Source: Candidatus Latescibacterota bacterium (GTDB lineage: Bacteria > Krumholzibacteriota > Krumholzibacteriia > G020349025). Taken from it: 64,000 nucleotides of DNA. The stretch lies in assembly GCA_020349025.1 (NCBI GenBank), contig CP070763.1, positions 3,248,225 through 3,312,224 of the forward strand, read 5' to 3'. The translations under genes and the position numbers were made by a program. Positions 25,622 through 35,800 of the stretch are shown in pieces (position 1 is the stretch's first letter; every line of letters starts with the position of its first letter). The notes beneath the pieces are model-generated. The model was not told where the DNA came from and ran no database searches. It saw only the letters and a list, made by a program, of their open reading frames with translations.

Positions 25622-26676
25622 AGGTGGACCGGCGCGTGTGGCTCCGCTCCTTCCGCATGGCCTGCGCCCTTCTGCTCGCTGGCTCGACAGTCGTCGGCTG
25701 CGGCGGTGGGGCGCGCGTCTTTCCGCGCCAGGACCCGCTTGTGAAGCGGGCGTTCCACCCCTTCGACGGCGAGCGCTGGATCGGCAACGGTGTCGCGTAC
25801 GGACCGCACCGGGACGGCCAGTTCCCGGGCGGACCCGAGCCGAGCAAAGCGGAGGTGCGGCAGGACCTCGAGCTGATCGCGGGGCACTGGAGCCTGCTTC
25901 GACTCTACGGTGCCGTGGGGCCGACCGAGACGATCCTCGAAGTCATTCGCGAAGATCAGCTCGACCTGAAGGTGATGCTCGGCATCTGGATCGACGTCGA
26001 GGAGCGCCGCAGCGAAACGGGAGAGCTCCTCGAGTCGTTTCCGGAGGCGCAAGCAGCCAATCGACGCGAGATCGAGGCGGCGGCTCGCCTCGCAGCCACC
26101 TATCCGGACATCGTTCTCTGGGTGAGCGTGGGGAACGAGACCCAGGTCTTCTGGTCGGCCCACCGGATTCCCCCCGACCTCCTGATCCGTTGCGTGCGCG
26201 AGGTGCGCGCACGAACCGTGGTGCCGGTCACCGTCGCCGACGACTTCAACTTCTGGAACAAGCCCGACAGCCGTGCCGTCGCGCGCGAGATCGATTTCAT
26301 CGTCACGCACATGCACCCGTTGTGGAACGGTGTCCTGCTCGACGATGCCGTCGACTGGACGCGCCGCGTGCTTGCGGACGTGCAGGCCGTGCACCCGGAG
26401 CACACGATCGTCCTCGGCGAGACAGGGTGGGCAACGCAAAAGCACGACGTGGGAGAGCAGGCGACGTTGATGCGCGGCCAGCCGGGCGAGGAGGAGCAGA
26501 AGATCTACTACGACGCGATCAGCGCCTGGATCGAACGCGAGCGCATCGTCTCTTTCTTCTTCGAAGCCTTCGACGAGAACTGGAAGGGTGGAGAGCATCC
26601 GAACGAGGTGGAGAAGCACTGGGGTCTGTTTCGGGCTGACCGCACACCAAAGAAGGCGATGAGCGATGGCACGTGA
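25618..26676 (+). CDS. GH17-like beta-1,3-glucanase/glucanosyltransferase lipoprotein
   Basis: A protein of 352 aa. A signal peptide with lipobox 'TVVGC' (Cys28) is followed by one TIM-barrel domain. GH17 features are 'WSLLRLYGAV', the acid/base Glu174 in VSVGNET, and the nucleophile Glu268 in VLGETGWA. Family knowledge: GH17 enzymes act on beta-1,3-glucan as endo-glucanases or transferases. It overlaps the upstream binding protein by 4 nt (ATGA) and the downstream phosphorylase-like gene by 11 nt. It likely acts on the periplasmic or outer face, complementing the two GH16 enzymes. Confidence 0.85.
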   Translation: MKVDRRVWLRSFRMACALLLAGSTVVGCGGGARVFPRQDPLVKRAFHPFDGERWIGNGVAYGPHRDGQFPGGPEPSKAEVRQDLELIAGHWSLLRLYGAVGPTETILEVIREDQLDLKVMLGIWIDVEERRSETGELLESFPEAQAANRREIEAAARLAATYPDIVLWVSVGNETQVFWSAHRIPPDLLIRCVREVRARTVVPVTVADDFNFWNKPDSRAVAREIDFIVTHMHPLWNGVLLDDAVDWTRRVLADVQAVHPEHTIVLGETGWATQKHDVGEQATLMRGQPGEEEQKIYYDAISAWIERERIVSFFFEAFDENWKGGEHPNEVEKHWGLFRADRTPKKAMSDGT

Positions 26677-29600
26677 TCGACTCCCCATGGCGTCCGACGT
26701 GCCGGCAAAGCGGCACAGCGCGTCCCACGCCGCGGTAGCCACCGGCGCCTTCACGTCGCTCGACGGCGAGGAGTACTACCGCATCTCCGATTACGACCGC
26801 ATGCCCGCCTTCTTGATGAGCCTGGCCAGCGACACCGATCTGTGGATGTTCATCACTTCCGGAGGCGGGCTGACGGCCGGCAGAGTGGACGCGGAAGGCA
26901 GCCTGTTCGCGTACGAGACGGTCGACAAGCTGCATGACGCCCACCATCACACCGGACCGCTCACGTTGTTCCGGGTGCGGCGCGACCGCGGCTCCAAGAT
27001 CGTCTGGCAACCCTTCGCGCCACGATCGGCAGAGGCGGCACGTCTCGCGCGCAACCTGTACAAGAACAGAATCGGGAACCGTATCGTGTTCGAGGAGGTT
27101 CACCACGATCTAGAGCTCGCGTTCCGCTGCCGCTGGTCGGCGAGCGACGAATTCGGTTTCGTGCGCACCGCAACGCTCGTGAACCATGGAGCCGAAGCGG
27201 TCTCGGTGTCGATGCTCGATGGCCTGCGCAACGTCCTGCCGTACGGCGCGCCTCTCGCGCTCTACCAGCACGCGAGCAACCTGGTCGACGCCTACAAACA
27301 GAGCGAGTGCGATCCGGAAACAGGACTGGGGATCTTCGCCCTGAGCGCGAGGATCGTCGACCGAGCGGAGGCTGCGGAGGAGTTGCGCGCAAACATCGTC
27401 TGGTGTCACGGTCTCCCTCGCTGCGACGTCACCCTCTCCAGCGACGCGCTCGAGGCCTTTCGTCGCAACGAGCCGTTCGCGCCCGCAACCCTCCTGACCG
27501 GGCGCCGCGGCAGCTACCTCGTCACCTCCTCCTTCGAGCTCGAGCCTCGAGGACAGGCGAAATGGCATCTCCTCGCCGATGTCGGCCGCAGCCACGTCCA
27601 GGTCGCAGCACTGCGCGCTCGTCTTGGCAGCCAGAGCGATCTCGACACGGAAATCGAGACCAGCCTCGCAGAGGCCAGCGAGAATCTGACGCGCAACGTG
27701 GCGAGCGCCGACGGTCTGCAGCTCACCGCACGTCCCGAGGAAGATGCACATCACTTCACGAACGTTCTCTTCAACAACATGCGCGGGGGCGTCTTCGCCA
27801 AGGGCTACGCGTTCCCGACTGCGGATTTTGTGGATTTCCTGCGCAGGCGTCAACGGCAGGTGGCGAAGCGGCACGCTTCGTGGCTTGCGACCCTGCCCAG
27901 CGAGATCTCGCGCTCCGACTTGCAGACGACCGCTGCGAGCACGGGCGACACCGACCTGGAGCGCCTCGCCTACGAGTACCTGCCGCTCTACTTCGGACGT
28001 CGCCACGGCGATCCGAGTCGCCCGTGGAACCGCTTCTCCATTCGGGTCACCAACCCGGATGGCAGTCGGGCTCTACGATACGAGGGCAACTGGCGTGACA
28101 TCTTCCAGAATTGGGAAGCCTTGAGCTTGAGCTTCCCCGACTTTCTTCCGAGCATCATCGCCAAGTTCGTCAACGCCTCGACCGTCGATGGCTTCAACCC
28201 GTATCGCATCACGCGCGATGGCTTCGACTGGGAGGTGTTCGATCCGAAGGCGCCCTGGAGCTACATCGGCTACTGGGGTGACCATCAGATCATCTACCTT
28301 CTGAAGTTCCTCGAGGCGCTGCCGCGTTTCGCCCCCGGTGCGCTCGAGCAGCTGCTGGTGCGCGAGATCTTCTCCTACGCCGACGTGCCGTACCGTCTGA
28401 AGCCGTACGGCGAGATCCTCGAGGACTCGCGTTCGACCATCGTCTACGACACCGACCTTGCCGAGCGCATCGAGGCTCGAGTCCGGGCCATCGGGACGGA
28501 CGGCAAGCTCGTTCCAGATCGAGATGGATCGGTGTATCACGTCACCTTGCTCGAGAAGATGCTGGTGTCCGCCCTCTGCAAGCTCTCGAACCTCGTCCCC
28601 GACGCCGGGATCTGGATGAACACGCAACGGCCGGAGTGGAACGATGCCAACAACGCGCTCGTCGGCAACGGCATCTCCGTCGTCACCCTGTGCTCCCTGC
28701 GCCGCTACCTGCTGTTCCTGAAGCAGCAAGTGGACGCGCTCGGCGAGGCAACGACCTCGGTCTCGACCGAGGTCGTCGAGTGGATGAGACGGCTGAGCTC
28801 GATTCTGGGCGAGCAGCGTTCGCGCCACGCGCGGCAAGCGGTGTGCGAGCGGGAGCGCAAGCAGCTGCTCGACGCCTTGGGGCATGCGTTTTCCGAGTAT
28901 CGCACGCAGGTGTACGCGCGAGGATTCTCCGGAAAGCAGGAGCTTGCCATGCCGGAAGTGGCGGCGCTCTGCCGTGTGGCGCTGGAGCACCTCGACGACG
29001 CGATCCGTGCCAACCGTCGGCGCGACAAGCTCTACCACTCCTACAACCTCCTCGAGGTCTCGTCGGACCGGAGAAGCCTCGCCGTCGGCCGACTGCGCGA
29101 GATGCTCGAGGGTCAGGTGGCCGCTTTGAGCTCCGGGCTGGTCGAGCCGGCGCAGGCAGTCGAGCTCCTCGAAAGCCTCTTCGAAAGCAGGTTGTACCGG
29201 CGGGATCAACGCAGCTTCCTGCTCTATCCAGAGAGAAGACTGCTCGGCTTCCTGGAGAGGAACGTCATTCCGCAACAGCGGGTCGCTGAGGTGCAGCTGG
29301 TGCAGGAGCTGCTCGACTCACGCGAGGTTTCGCTTCTGGCGCGGGACGCCTTCGGTGTGTGCCGCTTCCACGGCGACTTCAGCAACGCGCGCGACGTGGC
29401 CGCAGCCCTGGACCGCCTGGCGGCGAACCAGCGCTGGACGCAGTCGGTGGCCCGGGATCGGCAGGCGATCCTCGAGCTCTTCGAGGAGGTCTTCGACCAC
29501 GCGTCCTACACCGGCCGCTCGGGCAGCATGTACGCGTTCGAGGGGCTGGGCTGCATCTACTGGCACATGGTGTCGAAGCTCCTCGTCGCAGTGCAGGAGA

Positions 29601-30160
29601 TCACTCTCCGGGCGGCCGGCACAGGAGAACCGGAGCCTGTCGTCAGGGACTTGATGGCGCTCTACTACCGCATCCGCGCCGGGCTCGGCTCCGCGAAGAC
29701 GGCCGCCGAGTACGGCGCCTTCCCCACGGACCCGTACTCGCACACTCCGGCTCACGCGGGTGCGCAGCAGCCCGGCATGACGGGACAAGTCAAGGAGGAG
29801 ATCCTGACGCGATTCGGCGAGCTGGGGATCCAGGTGCAGGATGGGCGCGTACGCTTCCGCCCCGTTCTCCTGCGGCGGAGCGAGTTCCGTCGTCAAGCGG
29901 GCACGTATCGCTTCTACGACCTCACGGGCCGCGCCCGCTCGATCGACGTCCCGGAGCAGGGGCTGGCGTTCAGCTTCTGCCAGGTGCCGGTTCTGTACCA
30001 GCTGAGTCGTGACGCATCGGTTCGCGTCAGCCGCAGCGATGGCACCGCGTTCGTTCGCCGTGGCGACGAGCTGGACGCGGCGCACAGTCGCGCGCTGTTC
30101 CGACGAGACGGCCGCATCGAACGCATCGAAGTCGCAGTGCCCGAAGGCTCGCTCATTTGA
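26666..30160 (+). CDS. Putative beta-1,3-glucan phosphorylase (GH94/GH149/GH161-like)
   Basis: A protein of 1164 aa without a signal peptide. N-terminal beta-sandwich segments ('DTDLWMFITSGGGLTAGRV' at about residue 52) precede a long helical domain. In it 'GYWGDHQIIYLLKFLEALP' (about 533-551) and RPEWNDANN (Asp660) resemble the (alpha/alpha)6 barrel of inverting phosphorylases. Asp in W-N-D is the general acid of GH94 cellobiose phosphorylase. Length and architecture fit the GH149/GH161 beta-1,3-oligoglucan phosphorylases, and the GH16/GH17/GH1 neighbourhood agrees. It would split imported laminari-oligosaccharides with phosphate to glucose-1-phosphate. The exact family is inferred, not proven. 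The 3' end overlaps the convergent GH16 gene by 8 nt. Confidence 0.65.
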   Translation: MARDRLPMASDVPAKRHSASHAAVATGAFTSLDGEEYYRISDYDRMPAFLMSLASDTDLWMFITSGGGLTAGRVDAEGSLFAYETVDKLHDAHHHTGPLTLFRVRRDRGSKIVWQPFAPRSAEAARLARNLYKNRIGNRIVFEEVHHDLELAFRCRWSASDEFGFVRTATLVNHGAEAVSVSMLDGLRNVLPYGAPLALYQHASNLVDAYKQSECDPETGLGIFALSARIVDRAEAAEELRANIVWCHGLPRCDVTLSSDALEAFRRNEPFAPATLLTGRRGSYLVTSSFELEPRGQAKWHLLADVGRSHVQVAALRARLGSQSDLDTEIETSLAEASENLTRNVASADGLQLTARPEEDAHHFTNVLFNNMRGGVFAKGYAFPTADFVDFLRRRQRQVAKRHASWLATLPSEISRSDLQTTAASTGDTDLERLAYEYLPLYFGRRHGDPSRPWNRFSIRVTNPDGSRALRYEGNWRDIFQNWEALSLSFPDFLPSIIAKFVNASTVDGFNPYRITRDGFDWEVFDPKAPWSYIGYWGDHQIIYLLKFLEALPRFAPGALEQLLVREIFSYADVPYRLKPYGEILEDSRSTIVYDTDLAERIEARVRAIGTDGKLVPDRDGSVYHVTLLEKMLVSALCKLSNLVPDAGIWMNTQRPEWNDANNALVGNGISVVTLCSLRRYLLFLKQQVDALGEATTSVSTEVVEWMRRLSSILGEQRSRHARQAVCERERKQLLDALGHAFSEYRTQVYARGFSGKQELAMPEVAALCRVALEHLDDAIRANRRRDKLYHSYNLLEVSSDRRSLAVGRLREMLEGQVAALSSGLVEPAQAVELLESLFESRLYRRDQRSFLLYPERRLLGFLERNVIPQQRVAEVQLVQELLDSREVSLLARDAFGVCRFHGDFSNARDVAAALDRLAANQRWTQSVARDRQAILELFEEVFDHASYTGRSGSMYAFEGLGCIYWHMVSKLLVAVQEITLRAAGTGEPEPVVRDLMALYYRIRAGLGSAKTAAEYGAFPTDPYSHTPAHAGAQQPGMTGQVKEEILTRFGELGIQVQDGRVRFRPVLLRRSEFRRQAGTYRFYDLTGRARSIDVPEQGLAFSFCQVPVLYQLSRDASVRVSRSDGTAFVRRGDELDAAHSRALFRRDGRIERIEVAVPEGSLI

Positions 30161-32255
30161 CCAGGACCATGCGCCTCCACAAGCGCTCCTGGGCGATGCG
30201 CAGCGTGTAGTAGTAGACGCCGCCCGCAACCGGGTCTCCGCGCTCGTCCACTCCATTCCACTCGACACGCTGCGGTCCGGCCGACAGCCACTCCCGGAGC
30301 AGCGTCTTGACCCGCCGGCCCGCCACGTCGTGCACGACGAGTTCGGCAAACCCCTCCTCGGGCAGCTCGAACTCGATCACGGTGCGTGGATTGAACGGGT
30401 TGGGGAAGTTCTGGCGCAGGACGGCGGCACGATCGGGCCACCGCGGCACGTCGGTCGGCGTGGCCGCGTAGCCGAAACTCTGGTCGCTGGCGTTCTCGTC
30501 ACACGCAAGCGTCAGAGCGAACTGGCCGGCGCTCGCGATTCCATCCGGATCGAAGGTCGGCACGATCCCCTCGGGCAACGTGGCTGCGTCGACTCTCACC
30601 TCGTAGAGAGCTCCGAGCAGCTCCGCAACGCTGTACTCCCCGTTGCCGGCGGTCGACGCGCTCGCCACGACCGAACCGAGGGCCACGTCGTAGAGCTCGA
30701 GCGTGACGCCGTTGATGCCGGGTTCCGCAGCATCTTGTACGCCGTCCCCGTCGACGTCGTCCCAGACCCGCCCCGCGACCGAGCTCGTCTGACGCGTGAA
30801 GGCCCAGCGGTCGGTGCGGAACGTCACGTCGGAACCGCTCGTGCTGATGACCGCGATGACGACGTTGATCAGCTCTCCATTGCCACCCGCAGCCACCGGA
30901 AACGGATCGAGGATCCCGTTGCCACCGAAATGGAACGAGTTGTCATCGACGAAGCTCGCCAGCGGAATGGAGAGACGTTGCCAGCCGCCACCGCTGATGG
31001 CATGCGGTCCCGCGGCGCTCACGAGGCAGTCGAACTGGAACTCGTCGTCCGCCCCGTCGGGAGTGCCGGGGATCGTGCCGTCGCCGTCGTCGTCCTCCTG
31101 CAGGTTGATCTCCAGCGTGTACTCCTGGCCCGGGTCGGGATGGATCCAGAGCGTGAAGTGCGTCAGGTCGGTCAGGTCGAGCGGACGCGTGCGACCAAAG
31201 CCACCAAAGAAGCCGGGCCTCCCGCCCGAGCCCCAGCCGCTCTGAAGCGAGGCGCGGCATCCATCGATGGGGGGCAGATCGACCTCGTTGGCGCCGATGC
31301 CTCCGCCCCCGACACTGCCGCTGAACTCGAACCAGCCGTTGCCAAACGGGTTGGCGTGATCCATGCCGTCGAACTCCACGATGCAGGCACTGAAGTCCTC
31401 CTGCTGGTAGACGCGCACGTAGTCGACCACCATCTGCTGCGGAAACTGTGTGGACGCATCGGGCGGTCCGGGGAGATTGCCGCCCACGGCGACGTTCAAC
31501 AGCAGGTGGAAACGCTGGTCGAACGGAGCCGGGTACGGCCCGCCGTCGCTGAACCAATCCGTCTGCGTGGCGTAGAGGTTGCCATCCACGTACCAGCGCA
31601 TCTCGCACGGATCCCACTCGAGGGCGAACTCGTGGAAGTCGTCGTTGAAGGTACCTGCGCCGAGCGTGAAGCTGTTGGACGAAGATTGATTCGCCGGAAA
31701 CGTGCCACCAAAGTGGATGGTCCCGAAGACCCGGTCGGGTTGCTGACCGAGACACTCCATGATGTCGATTTCGCCGCTGGCAGCCCAGGTGCCGTAGACC
31801 TCATCGGTGGGCAACATCCAGAACGCCGGCCAGAGCCCGCGGCCGATCGGCATCTTGGCTCGCATCTCGAATCGCCCGTAGGTCCAATCCCCCAGGGTCT
31901 TGGTGCGAATCCGGGCCGACGTGTAGTCGTAGCCGCCAAACGTCTCCTCGAGCGCAGTGATCGTGAGAAACCCATCCGCAACCGTGGCATTCTCGGCGCG
32001 GTAGTACTGCAGCTCGTTGTTGCCCCAACCGCAGAGCTGCGGACAGCCGTCCCCCACCTGCGCGTCCCACTTGGCGGGATCGAGCTGCGTGCCTTCGAAC
32101 TCCTCTTCCCACACCAGCTGATACGACTGTCCCCAGACTGGACATGCGAAGAGAAGCGCCAGGAGCGTCCCCAACCATAGACGCGGACGCAGGAATACGC
32201 CCGACGCCGCAACCCGGTGCGCGTCACCGAGGGCGTGAGAAGATCGCGACAACAC
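30153..32255 (-). CDS. Multidomain secreted GH16 laminarinase with SdrD-B-like and FlgD-like modules
   Basis: A protein of 700 aa. GTG 32255 lies one base after the Dps stop with GGAGGAG (end of dps) upstream. The signal peptide hydrophobic core is at about 27-40 with cleavage near 'VWGQ'. The GH16 domain (about 45-275) has GEIDIMEC with Glu162, Asp164 and Glu167. A glycan-binding-like beta-sandwich (about 280-490) follows. An SdrD-B/CnaB-like Ig module (about 495-600, 'VAGRVWDDVDGDGVQDAAEPG') comes next, then a FlgD-like C-terminal sorting module ('LRQNFPNPFNPRTVIEF', 'VAGRRVKTLL', ending 'RRMVLVK'). Predicted to be exported and surface-attached or released. Second laminarinase of the locus; the two GH16 genes are clearly different in architecture. 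Confidence 0.92.
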   Translation of the reverse strand: MLSRSSHALGDAHRVAASGVFLRPRLWLGTLLALLFACPVWGQSYQLVWEEEFEGTQLDPAKWDAQVGDGCPQLCGWGNNELQYYRAENATVADGFLTITALEETFGGYDYTSARIRTKTLGDWTYGRFEMRAKMPIGRGLWPAFWMLPTDEVYGTWAASGEIDIMECLGQQPDRVFGTIHFGGTFPANQSSSNSFTLGAGTFNDDFHEFALEWDPCEMRWYVDGNLYATQTDWFSDGGPYPAPFDQRFHLLLNVAVGGNLPGPPDASTQFPQQMVVDYVRVYQQEDFSACIVEFDGMDHANPFGNGWFEFSGSVGGGGIGANEVDLPPIDGCRASLQSGWGSGGRPGFFGGFGRTRPLDLTDLTHFTLWIHPDPGQEYTLEINLQEDDDGDGTIPGTPDGADDEFQFDCLVSAAGPHAISGGGWQRLSIPLASFVDDNSFHFGGNGILDPFPVAAGGNGELINVVIAVISTSGSDVTFRTDRWAFTRQTSSVAGRVWDDVDGDGVQDAAEPGINGVTLELYDVALGSVVASASTAGNGEYSVAELLGALYEVRVDAATLPEGIVPTFDPDGIASAGQFALTLACDENASDQSFGYAATPTDVPRWPDRAAVLRQNFPNPFNPRTVIEFELPEEGFAELVVHDVAGRRVKTLLREWLSAGPQRVEWNGVDERGDPVAGGVYYYTLRIAQERLWRRMVLVK

Positions 32256-32708
32256 TCACTCCTCCAGGTGGCTTCGGAGCATCCAGGCGGTTTTCTCGTG
32301 CACTTGCATGCGGCGCACGCCCAGATCCACCGAGACGTCGTCCCCGTTCTTCTCGGCGACTGCGATGAGCTCCTTGGCCGACGCGGCGACCTTGAGCTGG
32401 TCGTCGACGAGCTCGCGAACCATGTCCAGGGCTTTCGTGCCGGGTTTGCCATCCCGCACCGAGGTGATCTCACCGAACTCGGCGTAGGAACCGGGCGCGT
32501 GCTGCCCGATGGCGCGAATGCGCTCGGCGATCTCGTCGACCGCCAACGCCAGCTCGGTGTACTGGGTCTCGAACATCGTGTGGAGCGTGTTGAACATCGG
32601 ACCCGTGACGTTCCAGTGGAAATTGTGCGTCTTGAGATAGAGGGTGTAGCTGTCCGCCAACAGCTTGGCTGCCGCCACCGCGACTTCCCGGCTCCGCGCG
32701 TTGCTCAT
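32256..32708 (-). CDS. dps: Dps-family ferritin-like DNA-protection protein
   Basis: A protein of 150 aa, the normal Dps length. The ferroxidase-site signature is clear: 'LKTHNFHWNVTGPMF' (about 25-39) followed by 'FETQYTELALAVDEIAERIR' (about 46-65). Dps dodecamers oxidise and store iron and protect DNA under oxidative stress. The gene ends one base before the GTG of the secreted GH16 on the same strand, an unexpected pairing that may give read-through transcription. Confidence 0.95.
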   Translation of the reverse strand: MSNARSREVAVAAAKLLADSYTLYLKTHNFHWNVTGPMFNTLHTMFETQYTELALAVDEIAERIRAIGQHAPGSYAEFGEITSVRDGKPGTKALDMVRELVDDQLKVAASAKELIAVAEKNGDDVSVDLGVRRMQVHEKTAWMLRSHLEE

Positions 32709-32822
32709 GTCGTTCTGCCCTTCCGATTCGAAAGTTGGATCTCGTCTCCTCCTACTCGATGATAGGCGGCCGCGGAGGCGGGGTCACCCCCTCGAGCGAC
32801 CCTCGAGGCGTGGTGCGCTGAG

Positions 32823-35800
32823 CTACGGTGCTTGCTGGAGCGCGATCAGGCGGGCGCGCGCCTCGGCGACGATCGGCAAGGGCAGATCGGCTTGACCCCA
32901 GTGCAGGAGGAACTTCTCGTAGTTGCCGCGGGCCGCCTCGACATCGCCGACCTGATCCTCGAGCCGCGCGAGCTGGTAGCGAATCCGGATGGTCGTCGCC
33001 GGCCGCACGAAAACCCGGCGACGCGCGCGCTCGAGAATGTTGCGGTAGGCGGCAATCGCATCCAGCGTCTCGCCCGCCGCCTCTTCGACGCGGGCCTGCA
33101 GCTCGGGTCGGGCGTCGAAGGGCAGGTACTCGGGTGGCAGCTCGGCGACCTGGAGCAGCTTCTGCCGCGCCGGCTCGATTCGACCCGCAGCCAGATCCAG
33201 CTCGGCACGCACCAGATCGACCCACCCTGAGGCGGCCGGGTTGCGCACCTGGTTGGCCGCTTGCACCAGATCGTTCAGCGCGTCCTTCGCCTCCGCGTCA
33301 CGTCCCGCCTCACACAGGATGCGCGCGCGCCAGAGGTAGAGACGGAAGAAGAGCGGGTCGGCAGCGGCCGCATCGCGCAGCGCTTCCAGCGCCGCGTCGG
33401 TTTCTCCAGCCAGCCAGCGGATTTCGGCGCGGTTGACGTGCGCGCCAGCGGCGAGCGCCTCCAGGCGGCCCGTCGCCATGTGTGCCGCACCGAGGCGCAA
33501 GTCCTCGAGTCCCTTGCGGATCTGGCCGCGGGCGATCTGCATGCCGCCGCGCGTCGCCCGCCGCAACCCCTGCTCGCCGCCTCCCTCCACGTTCATTGCC
33601 AGATGCCGTTGCAGATCGGCGTTGGCGCTCTCGTAGGCGCGTTCGAGCTGCCCGTCGAGCAGATACATGTAGTTGAGACGCAGGGCGATGTGATCGCGCC
33701 CGCGGAGCAGCTCGTCCTCGCCGATCGCGATGGCCTCCTTCAGACGCCCCTCGGCGACCAGGAGCGTGGCCTGCGTTTCGCGCACGGCCGAATCGGCTGG
33801 GTTCTCCTCCTTGTAGCGTGCCAGCAAGCGCTGCGCGCTGTCGAGATCGTCCGCCACCAGGTAGGCGTCGAAGAGATGGAAGAACACGACCTTGAACGTC
33901 GGGTCGAGCTCGAGCGCCCTCTCGAAGAGCGCGCGCGAACGTCGAATGTCGCGATAGCGACTCTCGTGCGTCAGGATCTCGCCCAGCGTGTAGTAGGGAT
34001 CGGGCATGTCGGGCGACTCGTCGAGGAAGGCGACGAGCTTGTCGTGCGCCGCGTCGATCTCCCCTTCGGAGTACAAAAGATAGGTCTCGAACACCGTCTT
34101 CCAGCGCGGCGCCAGGCGATCGATATGTGCGAGGCCGCGCCGCAACCCCGTGGCCGCATCCTCCTCACGCCCCGCCCAGTTTTCGGCGATGGCGCGCTTG
34201 TAATATGCCATCGCGAACGTCGAATCCTCGCGAATCGCCTGACCGAACTGCTGGATGGCATCGACGAACTGCATCTGATGCAGCGCAATCTCTCCCGCCG
34301 CAAACTTGCGATACGCTGCCGGTGACGCGGTGAGCGCATCGGCCAGGTCGAACGCCTGCTCCGGTCTGGGAGCCTCCTTGCCGAGGAGCTGCCGCACATC
34401 GTCGGCGATGGCGCCCGCCACCATGAAGAGGTCGTCGATCGAAGTCGCCGTTTGCTGATGCGATCCCAGCGTCTGACCGCTCTGCACGTCGACGAGCTCG
34501 GTGGTCATGAGCATGCGCTCCCCCACCTGGCCCACCTGGCCAACCAGCATGAGCGTTGCACCCGCCTGCTGCGCCGTTTCGGCCGCGGTCGCGGCGTCGA
34601 ACGCGGCGGCGGCGCTGCCCGCCACCTGACGCCGCGCCGACAGCACCTTCGGCATCGACACCACGGAGAGGCCGCCGCTTTCGGCGAGGTCGGTCGTGAT
34701 CAGCCCCATCAACATGCGCCCCAGGTGATCGGAGTCTTTGGGATCGTTCAGGTTCTCGAAGCCGACGACGGCGATGGAGGCTTCCTGTGCGACCGGCGTC
34801 GTTGCCACGGTGCCCGTCGCATCGTCGCGTCGCAACCACCATGCCCCGACCGCGATGAGCGCCGCGAGCACGACGAGTGGCCCGACGATCCGGGCCCGCG
34901 ACCGTTGGCGTGGCACGGCCCCGGACACCACGGTCGTGGGTGCGGTCGCCTGGCCGCTGTCGAGATCGCGTTGCAGGTTGCGCAGATCGATGGCCAGCTC
35001 GTCCGCCCTCTGGTAGCGGCGCTCCGGGTCCTTCTCGAGCGTCTTGCGCACGACGCGCTCGGCATCGGCGGGGATGTCCAGGTTCAATGCCGACAGCGCC
35101 GGCGGATCCTGGTGAATGATGCCGTGCAGCGTCTCGACGCGGCTGTCGCCGCGGAAGGGACGTTTGCCGCTCGCACATTCGTAGAGCATCACGCCCAGGG
35201 AGAAGATGTCGCTGCGGTGGTCGACGGAATCACCGCGTGCCTGCTCGGGCGACATGTACGCTGCGGTGCCGAACACCTGGCCGGCGCGCGTCAGCTCGCC
35301 GCTGACGGTGTTCATGCGGGTGTGCACGCCGCGATCGGACTCCTCGGGCAGAGCCTCCAGATCGAGGAGCTTCGCCAGGCCGAAGTCGAGAATCTTCACC
35401 TGACGATCGGACGTGAGCAGGACGTTGTCCGGCTTGAGGTCGCGGTGCACGACGCCCCCAGCATGCGCGCGGGCCACGCCCTCGGCGATGGCGATCGCGA
35501 CGCGCAACCAGTCGCGCATGGGAAACGAGCCCTGCTCGAGGCGCTCGCGCAGCGTCTGCCCCTCGACGTACTCCATGGCGAGGAAGGGGGTCCCCTCGTG
35601 CTCTCCCACCTCGAAGATGACGGCGATGTTGGGATGCTGGAGGGCGGCTGTGGCCTGCGCCTCACGCTGGAAGCGCAGCCGTCGCTCCGGGTCCGCGGTC
35701 AAGTGTGCGGGCAGCACCTTGAGCGCGACGTAGCGGTTGAGCTTGGTGTCGAGCGCCTTGTAGACGATCCCCATTCCACCTTCGCCGAGCTTGTCGACGA

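Noticed and set aside
32790-32808. Inverted repeat CCTCGAG-N5-CTCGAGG between the kinase and dps
   Set aside because: Possible terminator or operator, but no T-run, and each arm is itself a palindrome, so chance structure in GC-rich DNA is likely.
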